Virus record (IMG/VR): IMGVR_UViG_3300018411_000044 | Span: 1-40,652 of that record | DNA: 40,652 nucleotides | Strand: one strand, 5' to 3' | DNA from: a virus | Shown: piece by piece, positions 16,447 through 25,627 of the stretch | Numbering within the stretch: position 1 is the first letter of the stretch | How the letters are laid out: every line of letters begins with the position of its first letter | Program-made: the position numbers and the translations under genes | Notes under the pieces: generated by a model | What the model was told of the DNA's origin: nothing | Databases searched by the model: none | The model's input: only the letters and a program-made list of their open reading frames with translations

Positions 16447-17121
16447 TCAGAATGGAATATCTGAGTCCCAATCAAGCTCGGGTTCATGTTTAGTCTCTTT
16501 AACTTCAGAAACTACTTTTTCAGTTTTAACCTTATTTTCTTTCTTATCTTGAATCTCAGAATTTACATTCTTTAGATCTTCTTCAGCTCGACACATTTCA
16601 TGGAACATTTGTTCGGCAACTTCAATATAACTGTTAATGTCTTTTGTGAATTGGGCTGCAATTACAACACACTGACCTACACGAGCCCCGAGAGCATAAT
16701 CATCTAGTTGTGTGTATTGTTTTGCAAGCTTATCACGAAGTTTATCTACTTCAGGAAGAACTTGTTTAGATGCAATAGCAACAACATCTGTATAACTATT
16801 TGTAAAGTTTTGTGCAACAGTCAATGCATTACCTAAACGAATAGGTAGAGATTTATCGACTTGTTGTTTCTTAACTTCTTTTGGAATTTCTTGCTGAAGA
16901 ATCTTGAAAGTGTTCATATCAATATTTTTGAATTGTCCTGCATATTCAAACTCTACTTGCATCCCCTCTTTAAGAACAACATCACCAACTTTTACAAATT
17001 TTTCATTGTGTAATCCAAGCCCGTAGAAGTTGCCGTTATTGATAATGCTGATAGAGTTCCTACGAGCCTTGTCGTTATATTTAACGAAAAGTCGTTCAAT
17101 GACACCTTTGAATTTTTCCAT
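16447..17121 (-). CDS. Candidate ssDNA-binding protein with SSB-type C-terminal tail
   Basis: The protein has 224 residues. The N-terminal 75 residues look like an OB fold (GVIERLFVKYND, SISIINNGNFYGLGLHNE, VEFEYAGQFKNIDMNTFKIL). The middle is helical (LPEVDKLRDKLAKQYTQLDD). Residues about 170-210 are charged linker, and the last residues, DWDSDIPF, closely match the bacterial SSB tip (acidic residues then DIPF), which binds many replication and repair proteins. It is the last gene of the leftward replication block. An SSB role, or an SSB-mimic role that recruits host partners, is inferred from this tail. Confidence 0.6.
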   Translation of the reverse strand: MEKFKGVIERLFVKYNDKARRNSISIINNGNFYGLGLHNEKFVKVGDVVLKEGMQVEFEYAGQFKNIDMNTFKILQQEIPKEVKKQQVDKSLPIRLGNALTVAQNFTNSYTDVVAIASKQVLPEVDKLRDKLAKQYTQLDDYALGARVGQCVVIAAQFTKDINSYIEVAEQMFHEMCRAEEDLKNVNSEIQDKKENKVKTEKVVSEVKETKHEPELDWDSDIPF

Positions 17122-17146
17122 AATAATCTCCTTTTAACGTTTATGT

Positions 17147-18184
17147 TCAGTTATGTAATTGTAGTTCTGAATAATTACATTTGTCAAGCTCTTTATTTAA
17201 AACCCTTCGACATTCTGTATCAAAACATTCATTTGTCCAGTGTAAATGATGTTGGAAGTTTTGTTGTCTAAGAATTTCGTGGAGTTCTTGTTCATAATCA
17301 TATATTTCTTGATGTGTTGCAGTAAAGATTCTAAGTTTCATGATATTTTTAATTCCGGAACATGCCGGTTTTCTTAAATCTTTAATTCGTTCATCAACAT
17401 TAAACGACCTACCAACTTTAATATATTTATCGTCAAAATTTAGAACATACAAATAATCTTGTTCGTATTTTCTTTCTGGGTAATATCCATTTCCGTTGTT
17501 ATTTTCACCTATTTCTTTTTGTTTTTCTTTCCAACACTCCTTACACCTTCTCCTATTATTTACAAAATTATTGTAATTTGTTTCTTGTACCCCATGTTTT
17601 GGGCATTTGTATCTGAATACGGTTTTTATTGCTCCTTTGTATCCAATAATAAAACCAGTAACATCATAGCCCATTTCTTTACAGATGTCAATACATTTTT
17701 GTAATGCTTCTTGTTCTGTTGGTCTGTATTTGTTGGAACACTTAGGACAACCGCTACCACTATTAATAACACTATCAATACTTGCTGTCCACTTATGGCC
17801 ATCTTTTAAACACTCTAGATTTAATTTAGTAGTGTTTCCATGGAATGCCTCGGCAAAACTGTGCACGATAAAACGATCTTTTGTTACCCTACGAGCAAGA
17901 ATCAAATATTGAAAAGGTTCCCATCTTACATTTTTACCACAACCGCAGGGTTTAATACCCTTAATTAAATTATACTTAGTACTAACAAAATAGCCATCAG
18001 GAAATAATTCAGGGTCTTGTGAACAGATTTTGCAAGTCACTTTAAAAAGTATGGCGTTACCCTGCTTTCCTTCAGTACCTATGATTTTATAATTACCATC
18101 TGGTGACTCCCACTCTGTAAACTCTTTTATGACTTTTTCGCTAATATCTTTAATCATTTTCCCTACTGAATTTATCTGAACCAT
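17147..18184 (-). CDS. Free-standing GIY-YIG-type homing endonuclease, copy 1
   Basis: The protein has 345 residues. The N-terminal 220 residues hold repeated Cys-rich modules (CKICSQDPELFPDGYFVS, CGCGKNVRW, CLKDGHKW, GCPKCSN, CKECW) of the DUF723-like kind found in phage endonucleases. The C-terminus is a T5orf172/MUG113-like GIY-YIG domain: DYLYVLNFDDKYIKVGRSF, DERIKDLRK, a likely catalytic Glu in YDYEQELHEILR, then W.NECF. It is not inside an intron but sits between two replication genes. A paralogue lies at 27,516-28,526. It should cut related phage DNA and spread with its flanks. Confidence 0.75.
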   Translation of the reverse strand: MVQINSVGKMIKDISEKVIKEFTEWESPDGNYKIIGTEGKQGNAILFKVTCKICSQDPELFPDGYFVSTKYNLIKGIKPCGCGKNVRWEPFQYLILARRVTKDRFIVHSFAEAFHGNTTKLNLECLKDGHKWTASIDSVINSGSGCPKCSNKYRPTEQEALQKCIDICKEMGYDVTGFIIGYKGAIKTVFRYKCPKHGVQETNYNNFVNNRRRCKECWKEKQKEIGENNNGNGYYPERKYEQDYLYVLNFDDKYIKVGRSFNVDERIKDLRKPACSGIKNIMKLRIFTATHQEIYDYEQELHEILRQQNFQHHLHWTNECFDTECRRVLNKELDKCNYSELQLHN

Positions 18185-18225
18185 TAAATTTATCTGCCAT
18201 CTATTTTCTCTCCTTTATTTAATTA

Positions 18226-18456
18226 TTACAGCAACACAATTTCAACAAGGTCTGATTCTTCATAACCTGAATCAACAGCTTCTTGAATAGAAGCCATATA
18301 ACCGTCAATTGTACCACGATCGTATTCTTCTTTAACAACAGCAACCACTTGCGGGCTCATAGATTCTTCCGGTGTTTGTCCATGGTCACAATAACTATAA
18401 ACTTCCAAATCTTGTGGCATTTGTTGAAGCAATTCAATCATTCGTGAAACTTTCAT
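18226..18456 (-). CDS. Small protein, unknown
   Basis: This acidic protein has 76 residues. It begins MKVSRMIELLQQMPQDLEVYSYCDHGQTPEES, seen in parts as MIELLQQMPQDLEV and YCDHGQTPEE. The first part has the helix-then-strand pattern of small phage proteins of unknown role that start with a helix and MPxDxEV. AGGAG lies upstream. It lies between the SSB-like gene and the endonuclease gene, and may belong to the replication operon. No function is assigned. Confidence 0.6.
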   Translation of the reverse strand: MKVSRMIELLQQMPQDLEVYSYCDHGQTPEESMSPQVVAVVKEEYDRGTIDGYMASIQEAVDSGYEESDLVEIVLL

Positions 18457-18479
18457 GTATTTTCTCCTTTATTTAATTT

Positions 18480-18499
18480 AAGCGGGATTTCTCCCGCTT
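18480..18499 (-). other. Stable GAAA-loop hairpin between genes
   Basis: On the minus strand AAGCGGGA, GAAA and TCCCGCTT form a perfect 8-bp stem closed by a GNRA-type tetraloop, 31 bases after the stop of the SSB-like gene at 18,531. There is no T-run after it in the direction of transcription, so it is more likely an mRNA-protecting, processing or pausing structure than a terminator. Confidence 0.55.
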
Positions 18500-18530
18500 A
18501 TCCACATGTTACAACACACTTAATTTAAAA

Positions 18531-19088
18531 TCAAACTTTCTTTTCGTATTCTTTATATTCGTCAAGAACAATCTTGAACATATAAGGGTGGGTGAATTTC
18601 AACCCATCGTCCTTCCCTTCCATCGCTTTCTCAGAGAAATATACATCACCAACTGCACCAGATGCAAAGAACATTTGTGATGTCAGATTATCACCTTGAC
18701 GATTATAGACTTTTGGACGAAGAATCATATCCATAAGGTCATCTTTCCACAGCTCCATAATCTCACCTTTTTTGTTAGGACGAGAAGCTTTGACACTCAT
18801 ACTAACTTTGAATTGCTCATCTTGATCTGGGAACGGGACTTCCATTTTGAATCGACGTTCAATATCTTCATTTTCAATCTCCTCGATAGACAGCTTGCTG
18901 TATTTCTTGCTAAGTTCTTTCTTAGTTGCTTTATCTACAAAGAATTCTACTTTGAATACCTTATCGCCGCTGCCTACTTTAGAAGTGGGAAGCTTAAGTT
19001 GAATAGAGCCAAACTTGACTCCACGGAGTACATTATATTCTACATCTTTGTTTAGAACTTTGCACATTTCTTTTTCGATTTTAGACAT
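18531..19088 (-). CDS. ssDNA-binding protein, gp2.5/DUF2815-like
   Basis: The protein has 185 residues and AAGGAG lies upstream. The order of elements fits phage ssDNA-binding proteins of the T7 gp2.5/DUF2815 kind: FGSIQLKLPTSKVGSGDKVFKVEFFVDK in the first third (read in parts), KVSMSVKAS in the middle, then ILRPKVYNRQGDNLTS and MFFASGAVGDVYFSEK. It lies directly after the DNA polymerase gene, as expected for a replication partner. It lacks a clearly acidic C-terminal tail (it ends EYEKKV), whereas the protein at 16,447-17,121 has one, so the two may share the work. Confidence 0.55.
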   Translation of the reverse strand: MSKIEKEMCKVLNKDVEYNVLRGVKFGSIQLKLPTSKVGSGDKVFKVEFFVDKATKKELSKKYSKLSIEEIENEDIERRFKMEVPFPDQDEQFKVSMSVKASRPNKKGEIMELWKDDLMDMILRPKVYNRQGDNLTSQMFFASGAVGDVYFSEKAMEGKDDGLKFTHPYMFKIVLDEYKEYEKKV

Positions 19089-19126
19089 TAATTGTCTCCT
19101 TCTTTGTTGTTAATTTAAATTGTTGT

Positions 19127-19396
19127 TTAGTGGGTTCCAGCCCAGCCCTCTTCCGGTGTGCCGACAAGATAATCGCCAGTTATTTTAACAGGTAGATTCA
19201 TCATCTTAGCTGCTTGCTCTATACAACCAACAACCAATTCACCAACTTGAGAATACACTGCATACCAAACACCGTCTATAAGCTTGGGTTTGCCAGCAAC
19301 TTGTTTACCTTCCATTCTATACTCTTTTGCTTCCTCTTCACTATCAAAAGGTACCAGAGTAACAAACTCTTTAGGTACTTGCATCTGGTACTCATC
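19127..19396 (-). CDS. DNA polymerase (T7-like family A), exon 2
   Basis: This exon codes for the last 89 residues, beginning DEYQMQVPKEF. Joined to exon 1, which ends YYH, it completes the motif C triad His-Asp-Glu. Further on, KLIDGVWYAVYSQVGELVVGC and the end (YLVGTPEEGWAGTH, read in parts) match the C-terminus of T7-type polymerases, in which the final His is part of the thumb/fingers end. No start codon or ribosome site precedes it: the codon before GAT is the intron end TTG. It cannot work alone. Confidence 0.85.
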   Translation of the reverse strand, partial: DEYQMQVPKEFVTLVPFDSEEEAKEYRMEGKQVAGKPKLIDGVWYAVYSQVGELVVGCIEQAAKMMNLPVKITGDYLVGTPEEGWAGTH

Positions 19397-20236
19397 CAAA
19401 AGTTCAAGTTAGTCGCAACACCAACCCCGTTCTCTTATGAACTGCTGTACGGTTTCCCGCAAGATCGGATCATATCATACTCTACTCCCTTGAGTAGAAT
19501 CTTCCCATTTCGGTGCATCCTTCGCTTATGTCACCTACTCTACTCGATTCTCACAACAAATGCGGTTGTTGCTAATCTTTCGATGATCTCTGAACTTTGA
19601 GCTACCATGAATAATTTTTAGAGATGTGGGTCCAGTTCTGCCTTCTTTTTATGGCCCTTACGCAACCATAATCAAAACCGAGATCCCTTATCTCGCAAGA
19701 CGTATAGCCAGACTGTAATAACAAACAAATCTCTAAAATATCTGTTTCAGAATTAACACATCGCGCATTGTTCACACCTACAGCCGACCTGTTTTTGAGA
19801 GTGTAAGAATGCCCAATATTGTCGCCATGTGTAACCCATCTAAGATTACTTATTTGATTGTTCTGTCTATCACCATCGATATGGTCTACATCCGATAGGT
19901 TATTAGGATTAGGGATAAAACACTCGGCAATTAACCTGTGTACTGCTTTTGATGTTCTTTTACCATCTATACTAACAGCCACTATTAAGTAATCTTTCCC
20001 GTTGTTGTGAGATGACAACCTCTTGCCATATCTATTAAATACAGACCCATCTTCACAAACCTTATAACCATCACCATATTCTCTACTATTCATAATAACC
20101 CCTTAGCTGCTGATTGACATATATTGATACTCAGTTAATATGATAACATATTTTGTTGAAATATTCAATACTTAGCTTTCCAGCAATTAAAGAAGTTTTC
20201 ATCTATGTGTCGCCACATAGTGCCACAATTTTATTT
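19397..20236 (-). ncRNA. Group I intron in the DNA polymerase gene
   Basis: The intron lies between CAT (His) and GAT GAG (Asp Glu). P1 is exon CCAT with GTGG just downstream, ending in a U-G pair; only four pairs are clear. The minus-strand sequence contains AATTGCTGGAAA and AATCAGCAGC (P and Q type elements) before the endonuclease gene and TGATATGATCCGA (a variant of the usual AGATATAGTC) after it. It ends with G before GATGAG. A perfect hairpin, CTATGTG/CACATAG, lies near the 5' end. It is 840 bases long. Confidence 0.8.
19602..20093 (-). CDS. Intron-encoded HNH endonuclease (DNA polymerase intron)
   Basis: This 163-residue protein lies wholly inside the polymerase intron. A short N-terminal NUMOD4-like part (GYKVCEDGSVFNRYGKRLSS) leads to the HNH region AVHRLIAECFIPNP, VDHIDGDRQNNQISNLRWVTH (read in parts, about residues 55-97). 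A short C-terminal DNA-binding segment follows (CEIRDLGFDYGCVRAIKRRQNW). It resembles the other two intron-encoded enzymes here but is shorter. Its expected target is the intronless HDE-coding region of related polymerase genes. Confidence 0.85.
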   Translation of the reverse strand: MNSREYGDGYKVCEDGSVFNRYGKRLSSHNNGKDYLIVAVSIDGKRTSKAVHRLIAECFIPNPNNLSDVDHIDGDRQNNQISNLRWVTHGDNIGHSYTLKNRSAVGVNNARCVNSETDILEICLLLQSGYTSCEIRDLGFDYGCVRAIKRRQNWTHISKNYSW

Positions 20237-22558
20237 ATGGTAGTAAATAACTCTGCGCACACCTTTATCATACAATCCTGTACGGACAAGTTTTAAATGC
20301 AACAGTATCCCTACAAGATCAAACAGGCAAGCACCGCCAGATTGTTGATAGGCATTCAACAAGCTATGTTTTGAACGTGTCCAAATCTTTCTACCATCCA
20401 TAGCTGGGATATATTTCTTTCCTGTTGCTTCCCAGAAGTTCTCCAACCATTCCTTTCTACCTTTCAATCCGGGGTTATTATCCCAAAAGGCATCAATTAC
20501 TGCTTGAGCTCTGTCTTGACTGATACCTAACATAACAGATATCTTTGTAGCCTGTGCTCCGTACATAATACCGTAGGTAACTCCCTTACCATCATCACGA
20601 GTTACTTCCCTTCCTGCTGCTTCAGAGTACGCCAAGGCGTTTCGTGTATGTGCATCTCCAGATTCCATAATTTCTAGATAGTAACCGTTATCAAAAGCAT
20701 AAGCACCTGCCGCAGCAATCATACCTTCTAGGTTACTACCATCAATACCAATCATAAAACAATTTTCTGGAACTGTCCACAACTCTCTCATTTCCTTACC
20801 GAGCAAAACAGACTTTTTAGGTTTGGGCATATTAGCACAAACACTATGTTTCCTACGGTTTGTGTTGGTTATTCCGTTAGCCCTTGCCGGAAGTTTGCCA
20901 TCCTTTTCAAGTCTTGGATGATTAAGCAGTCCTGTTTCCTTTTCGTCGTCTAATGGTTTCAAAACAGATCTACGGTTTCGTAGACTTAGCCACTTAACAA
21001 TTTGTTTTGCCAACTCACCTTCAACCCTTTCCAAGTTAGGGCACAAAGTTCCCCGTGCATCTTTTAGTTGTGGAGATGTAGGCAATCCTCTTGCTTTGCG
21101 CCTCAACAACCTAAAAACACCATCGGCATCTGAATTCCATTTTGCTTTTGTAATCCCTAATTGCTTAAGGATATACTCAAAGTATTCCGTTTCTGGTAGT
21201 TTTGCAATGTATTCAGAAACTAACTTATCAACTTCAGCTTCCGGTCTTTGCTTTTTAAACTGGTCTTTTGTTACATCCTTCAACCTCCAAATGGTAGGAA
21301 CCCAACCAGCCTCTCTTACCAAATACCTCTTGATATCATCCTGATTTGACAGCTTCATATCTTCCATCAAAAGCTCTGGCATCTTGCCAGTATTTAAATC
21401 CTCCTTTGCCCTTAATAGTAAATCATCAGGCAAAGGTTTTGGTACAGGTTCAGATAGTTTTTTCCTAATAAAATCTGGCATATCTTTTACATCGGTTATA
21501 CCAAACTTATTACAAAATGTCTCGCCAGTTTTACTAAGACTACCATCACCTTTGAATGCCTTTTTTGGTGGTTCAACATAATCAAAGGCTTTCATGTTTA
21601 CAGGATATCCAAGCTTGATTAACCATTTCCAACCAATACTGCTAATCTCTCCTGAACCTTCTGCAAAGGGTTTTGCTGGAAAACTTGGCTGTTTGGATTT
21701 TGCAACAGGTTTTTTAGGAAGTTGTGGCTCTACAAAGGCTTCAATTTCCGCCATCATCAAATCAATTCTTTCTAGCAAAATCTCAGCTTTGTCTTTTCTA
21801 AAAACAACACCCTGAAATTCTTGTTCTGCCATCAAGAAGTCAGCCAACATATTTCTACGAAGTGCATTCTTCCAGTTTATTTGTTTGTTGCCGGTTGGTG
21901 TTGACCCTTCTGAGAGCATGAAATCTTCTTCTCCTCTCATACTTGCCTCTTGCAAAAGACGAGTCCAAACCATTTCATTAATCAACACGTCTTCCCAAAC
22001 ACGATCAACATAAGTCCACAAATCTTGATTGCGCCAGTCATCAATTTGAACTTTCTTATTGGCTACACGATAACCCCAAGCCTCTAATCCGTGACCACCA
22101 ACAGTCTTCATTTTGCCTGTAACAGGGCATTTGACTTTCATAGGACAACCATCAGGTACAGGTCGGTCAGGATAAAGGCATCGACTCATGGACAGCGTAT
22201 CAAACAAAGCAACAGGTTTGTCATTTATTGTACCACGACATTCCTTATCTTTAAACATATCGTACTGAATACCAAACATCTTCTTTAACATTGGAAAATC
22301 ATAAAAGAACGAGTTATGACATCCAAGACCTAAAGGTTCGGTAGTTAACCAAGCTGACAATTCTGAAAAGTCAAGTATCTTAACATTTGCACCCTTAGAC
22401 TCAACGAAATTAACTGCCTGTTGGTATTGTGGATGTGAGAAATCAAGAAATAATTTCCAATTGTCCTTTCCAAACTCTTTAAACAGTCCGCAATGCACTT
22501 TAGTAACTTCTTCTAGGAGTCCGTTAGCCTCCCAGTCAAATATAAACAAACCTTTCAA
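20237..22558 (-). CDS. DNA polymerase (T7-like family A), exon 1
   Basis: The start is TTG 22558, with GGAGGT 4 bases upstream. This exon codes for 774 residues, and the full protein has 863. The 3'-5' exonuclease is present: Exo I FDWEANG (about 8-14), Exo II LGCHNSFFYDFPML, and an Exo III-like WEDVLINEMVW. The polymerase part has motif A GIDGSNLEG with Asp606, and motif B KGVTYGIMYG with Lys658 and Tyr662. Exon 1 ends YYH, the first residue of motif C. The overall likeness is to T7 gp5 (704 residues) with an enlarged middle. It should replicate the phage genome together with the adjacent primase-helicase. A thioredoxin-binding loop cannot be identified. Confidence 0.9.
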
Positions 22559-22618
22559 ATTACCTCCTGCTCATCAAGGTTAAGTATCTTATCACTTCAC
22601 TCATGACGAGTAAAGCAA

Positions 22619-22912
22619 TTAGAATTTAAAATCTACATCTTCCGCCACCGTTGTCGTAGATACGAATGAGGGGTTGCTTGGCATGGTTGAAGGTCTTGCT
22701 GCATACCAATCCTTCAATGTCTGATACTCACCCTCTAGAAACCCTTCAGGAGGCTCTAGGTAGTCTCCAGTATCAACATCATAAAACACTGGGAACTTAC
22801 CTGATCTTCCGTGCTTTCGGTCGTCAAGAACAACAAAATAACTTGTGTTTCGTTCCTTTGGTGTGAGCTCTGGGTCTTTGTTTCGTTGTATGCCCAGCAT
22901 GTAGTATGTATT
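22619..22912 (-). CDS. Primase-helicase, exon 2
   Basis: This exon codes for the last 97 residues, beginning NTYYMLGIQRNKDPEL. The spliced reading SRAMMR-NTYYMLGIQRNKD matches the C-terminal region of DnaB/Twinkle/T7 gp4 helicases, where a basic finger is followed by RNK and then NTSYFVVLDDRKHGRSGKFP (read in parts). The end, AEDVDFKF, is acidic with a terminal Phe, like the tail by which T7 gp4 contacts its polymerase. An ATG at 22,900 falls inside the motif and has no ribosome site, so it is not the true start. Confidence 0.8.
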   Translation of the reverse strand, partial: NTYYMLGIQRNKDPELTPKERNTSYFVVLDDRKHGRSGKFPVFYDVDTGDYLEPPEGFLEGEYQTLKDWYAARPSTMPSNPSFVSTTTVAEDVDFKF

Positions 22913-23880
22913 CCTTTATGTTCAGCTACGGTCGTTAATCGTAACCCGTGGATTATGTTATCTCAACATTAACTCACAGCTCATAGCTTTCCTATAAGAG
23001 CAGACTATATCATCATCCAATATTTCATTGGAGTTTACTGTTTCGGGACACTTGCCCCTACTTCCTTTCGGAATAGTCGTTGAACGTCTTAGCTCGCTTA
23101 TTTCTTTTGTTATCAAAAGATTTCCATATGTATTTGGAAGATAGGTTTACCCAATCTCTCCTAGATCTTATATTTAGTAGTTGGCAACGTGTAACCCTGA
23201 AATCACACATATTTAAAATTTTGTTTGTTGATTTACCTTCTTGCAACAACTCACAAATAAACATCACTTGCTCATCTGTTAGTTTAGAGTTCGGATGTTT
23301 ACCATGCCTCGGTAGTAATCCAACTCTTACAGAATGTTCTATGTTTTCTTTGTTTGTTACCCATTCAAGATTGTCAACAGTATTGTTATGTTTGTTGCCG
23401 TCTTTGTGGTTCACTTCTGGTTTGTTATCTGTGTTCGCAATAAAGGCTTCCGCAACCAGTCTATGAATATATGCAGGAACTCTTTTATTGTTTATACGGA
23501 TATTAACTACCAGATATCCAGTCTTCGATTCCGACTGTTTTAGATATTTGTTTGTGAACAGACTAAATACATTACCTTTTTCATCCACTAAGTACATAGG
23601 ATCGCACGTTTCTTTTAATACCATAAAACTACCTCAAATATTATTGTGTATAGTATATTATAGCATTAAACGCATCATAAGTCAAGTTAATTTCGCTGCT
23701 GATTGCCCAATCCTTCTGATTTTCAAACCTTGTTGGTTGCAAAATGGCAACTGAGTTATTTTATAACCCACCGGAATTCTCCGGCAATTTTCACGATTAT
23801 CTTTACAGATTGCGTTGTGGTTCAGAAAGCTCTAAGGGTGTTCCAGCAATTAAGTAAATTTTAAATGCGCCATAATATTA
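22913..23880 (-). ncRNA. Group I intron in the primase-helicase gene
   Basis: The intron lies after CGT (Arg) at 23,883-23,881. P1 is exon ATGCGT with GCGCAT, ending in a U-G pair. A short P10, TATT with AATA at the start of exon 2, supports the 3' site. Core elements AATTGCTGG, CAATCAGCAGC, GATATAGTCTGC and the near-td 3' end (CGATTAACGACC, CTGAACATAAAGG) are visible on the minus strand. Phase requires the intron to end at the second G of AAAGG. It is 968 bases long. Confidence 0.85.
23058..23624 (-). CDS. Intron-encoded HNH endonuclease (helicase intron)
   Basis: The protein has 188 residues. An N-terminal NUMOD4-like part (MYLVDEKGNVFSLFTNKYLK) precedes the HNH region YIHRLVAEAFIANT, VNHKDGNKHNNTVDNLEWVT (about residues 57-99). 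A DNA-binding C-terminus follows (KLTDEQVMFICELLQEGKS, RSRRDWVNL). It lies in a loop of the helicase intron. The likeness to the tape measure intron enzyme in the HNH core suggests common descent. Confidence 0.9.
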   Translation of the reverse strand: MVLKETCDPMYLVDEKGNVFSLFTNKYLKQSESKTGYLVVNIRINNKRVPAYIHRLVAEAFIANTDNKPEVNHKDGNKHNNTVDNLEWVTNKENIEHSVRVGLLPRHGKHPNSKLTDEQVMFICELLQEGKSTNKILNMCDFRVTRCQLLNIRSRRDWVNLSSKYIWKSFDNKRNKRAKTFNDYSERK

Positions 23881-25383
23881 ACGCATCATTGCTCGGCTAC
23901 CTGCAAACTGAGCAGATTGGACTTGTCCTCCAAACTCGTGCGGAGCACCAGACTCCGGTTTATTCAAATGACAAAAGCAATAGTATGTGAAACCTAAATC
24001 TTTTGCCATCTTAGAGATTTCATCGCTAAATCGCTCAAGCTCTGTATTGGCCTCCGATGCTGACAACCCCTGTACCAAGCGAGTAATCGGATCGATTATA
24101 ATATCCTCAGCACCCTCTACCAAAACGGCATGACGGATTGCACCTTTAACCTCGTCCCAAACAGCACGGCCATAGTTAGAATAATAGATGATGTTATCAC
24201 CAACTGCATCAGTTGCAGCCATCAATTCTTCTTGTTTGTAGTATCCATAATCACCTTCACTTCGTGGATTACCCCAGACATCTACATAACCACCACCTTC
24301 AACAGGGATCAGTACCTTTTCAGCATTAGTAAATTCTTTGTGGTTAATCTTACCGGCTACTTTTTTACAGGTTACATCATTTTCTTCTTCAAATTTGAAA
24401 ACACCAACCTTTCTTTTCTCTTCAACAATAATATGTTCAATAAGTTGGTTTACGAATTCACTTTTCCCCATCTTCACACCAGCACCGACAAAATAACCCT
24501 CTCCTTTTCTTCGTCCTAGTGTCATTTTTGTCATCGTGGCCCAAGGCCATGCCTTTCCTAATTTAGGGATTTCATGGGCTTTTTCTCTGAACTGATCATA
24601 AGTCCTGAAGCCTTCTGGGATGTATTCAACAGGTTTCATAGCTGCCCAGTACAACTGCTCTGACATACCTTGTTTGATCATGTCACAAGGATCAAAATCA
24701 TCAGGCAAATCCGCAACTTTAATCTTAGGCATCAAAGAATAGACAGCAGCAACAGCATCTTTACCTTTCATTATCTTCTTTGCTTTTTCTTCTTCTGTTG
24801 CCTTGTCAGCATCAAATGCAAGAATTATTTCATCAAACTTACCAATAAATTTTTGGTTTGATTTCTGTCCTAGATTCTGAACTGCATTAGCAGTACCATT
24901 ACTGATTGATAGGACTGTTGGGTTTGCTTTTGGATAACGTTCTTTGATTGTCTGCCAAAGAACTGCACAATCATATTCACCTTCTGTGATCCACAGCTTC
25001 TTCCCTCCTGTCTTGTTACCACTTGTTTGACCAAATAGGTCACAAGCTACACTCTGGAATCCAACAGTAGAGAAGTGCATTTTTTGTTGTTTTGGAATTG
25101 TCAGGTCACGTTTCTTATACCCAACAATCTTTCCGTCCAATGTATAAGGGAAATAATGTGCCTCTTGTGTGAGTCCATCTTTAGCAGATAGTCGTGTACG
25201 GATACCAAAATGCTCTGCTGTCTCTTTAGAAATACCACGTTCAGGGATTGCAAGACAAGGGAAATTTTCAATAAACTCAAGTGATTCTTCTTTGTTGTAA
25301 CTCACTCCACCTCCATCATAATGTGTTTGTTTTGATTTAGGATTTTTATACCCTTTTTTGTAACCTCCAAAAGATCCCTCCAT
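23881..25383 (-). CDS. Primase-helicase (Twinkle/T7 gp4-like), exon 1
   Basis: This exon codes for 501 residues, and the full protein has 598. There is no N-terminal Cys4 zinc module. The TOPRIM part has EGEYD (134-138) and AFDADK with Asp191 and Asp193. The RecA-type helicase has Walker A GAGVKMGKS (300-308), Walker B IIIDPIT (about 425) and a motif near CHLNKP. The end, GSRAMMR, is cut by the intron. The protein should unwind the fork. Primer synthesis is uncertain without the zinc domain. It sits between the Pif1/Dda-like helicase and the polymerase in the leftward operon. Confidence 0.9.
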
Positions 25384-25386
25384 AAC

Positions 25387-25608
25387 TTAACCTTTCTTTG
25401 GGAGTAGTTTTGTTTCGTCCTTCAGAATATTCTGTAATTCTCCAATCAACTTTTCCAAATCAATAGATACTGCTGAGACTGTATGCGAGTCATTTATGAC
25501 AGTGATATTTGTAAGGATTTTACCCTTATGAATAAATGGTTGGAACTCCAAATATTCATCAAGACCTGTATGGTGTTGGTTAATTTTGTATGATTTGCTT
25601 ACGGACAT
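25387..25608 (-). CDS. Small protein, unknown
   Basis: This 73-residue protein lies 3 bases upstream of the primase-helicase start and is surely co-expressed with it. AAGGAG lies upstream. It begins MSVSKSYKINQHHTGLDEYL and has a C-terminal amphipathic helix (LEKLIGELQNIL) with a basic end (LLPKKG). I do not recognise it. Position suggests a replication accessory role. Confidence 0.6.
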   Translation of the reverse strand: MSVSKSYKINQHHTGLDEYLEFQPFIHKGKILTNITVINDSHTVSAVSIDLEKLIGELQNILKDETKLLPKKG

Positions 25609-25627
25609 AATAATCTCCTTAATTGAT

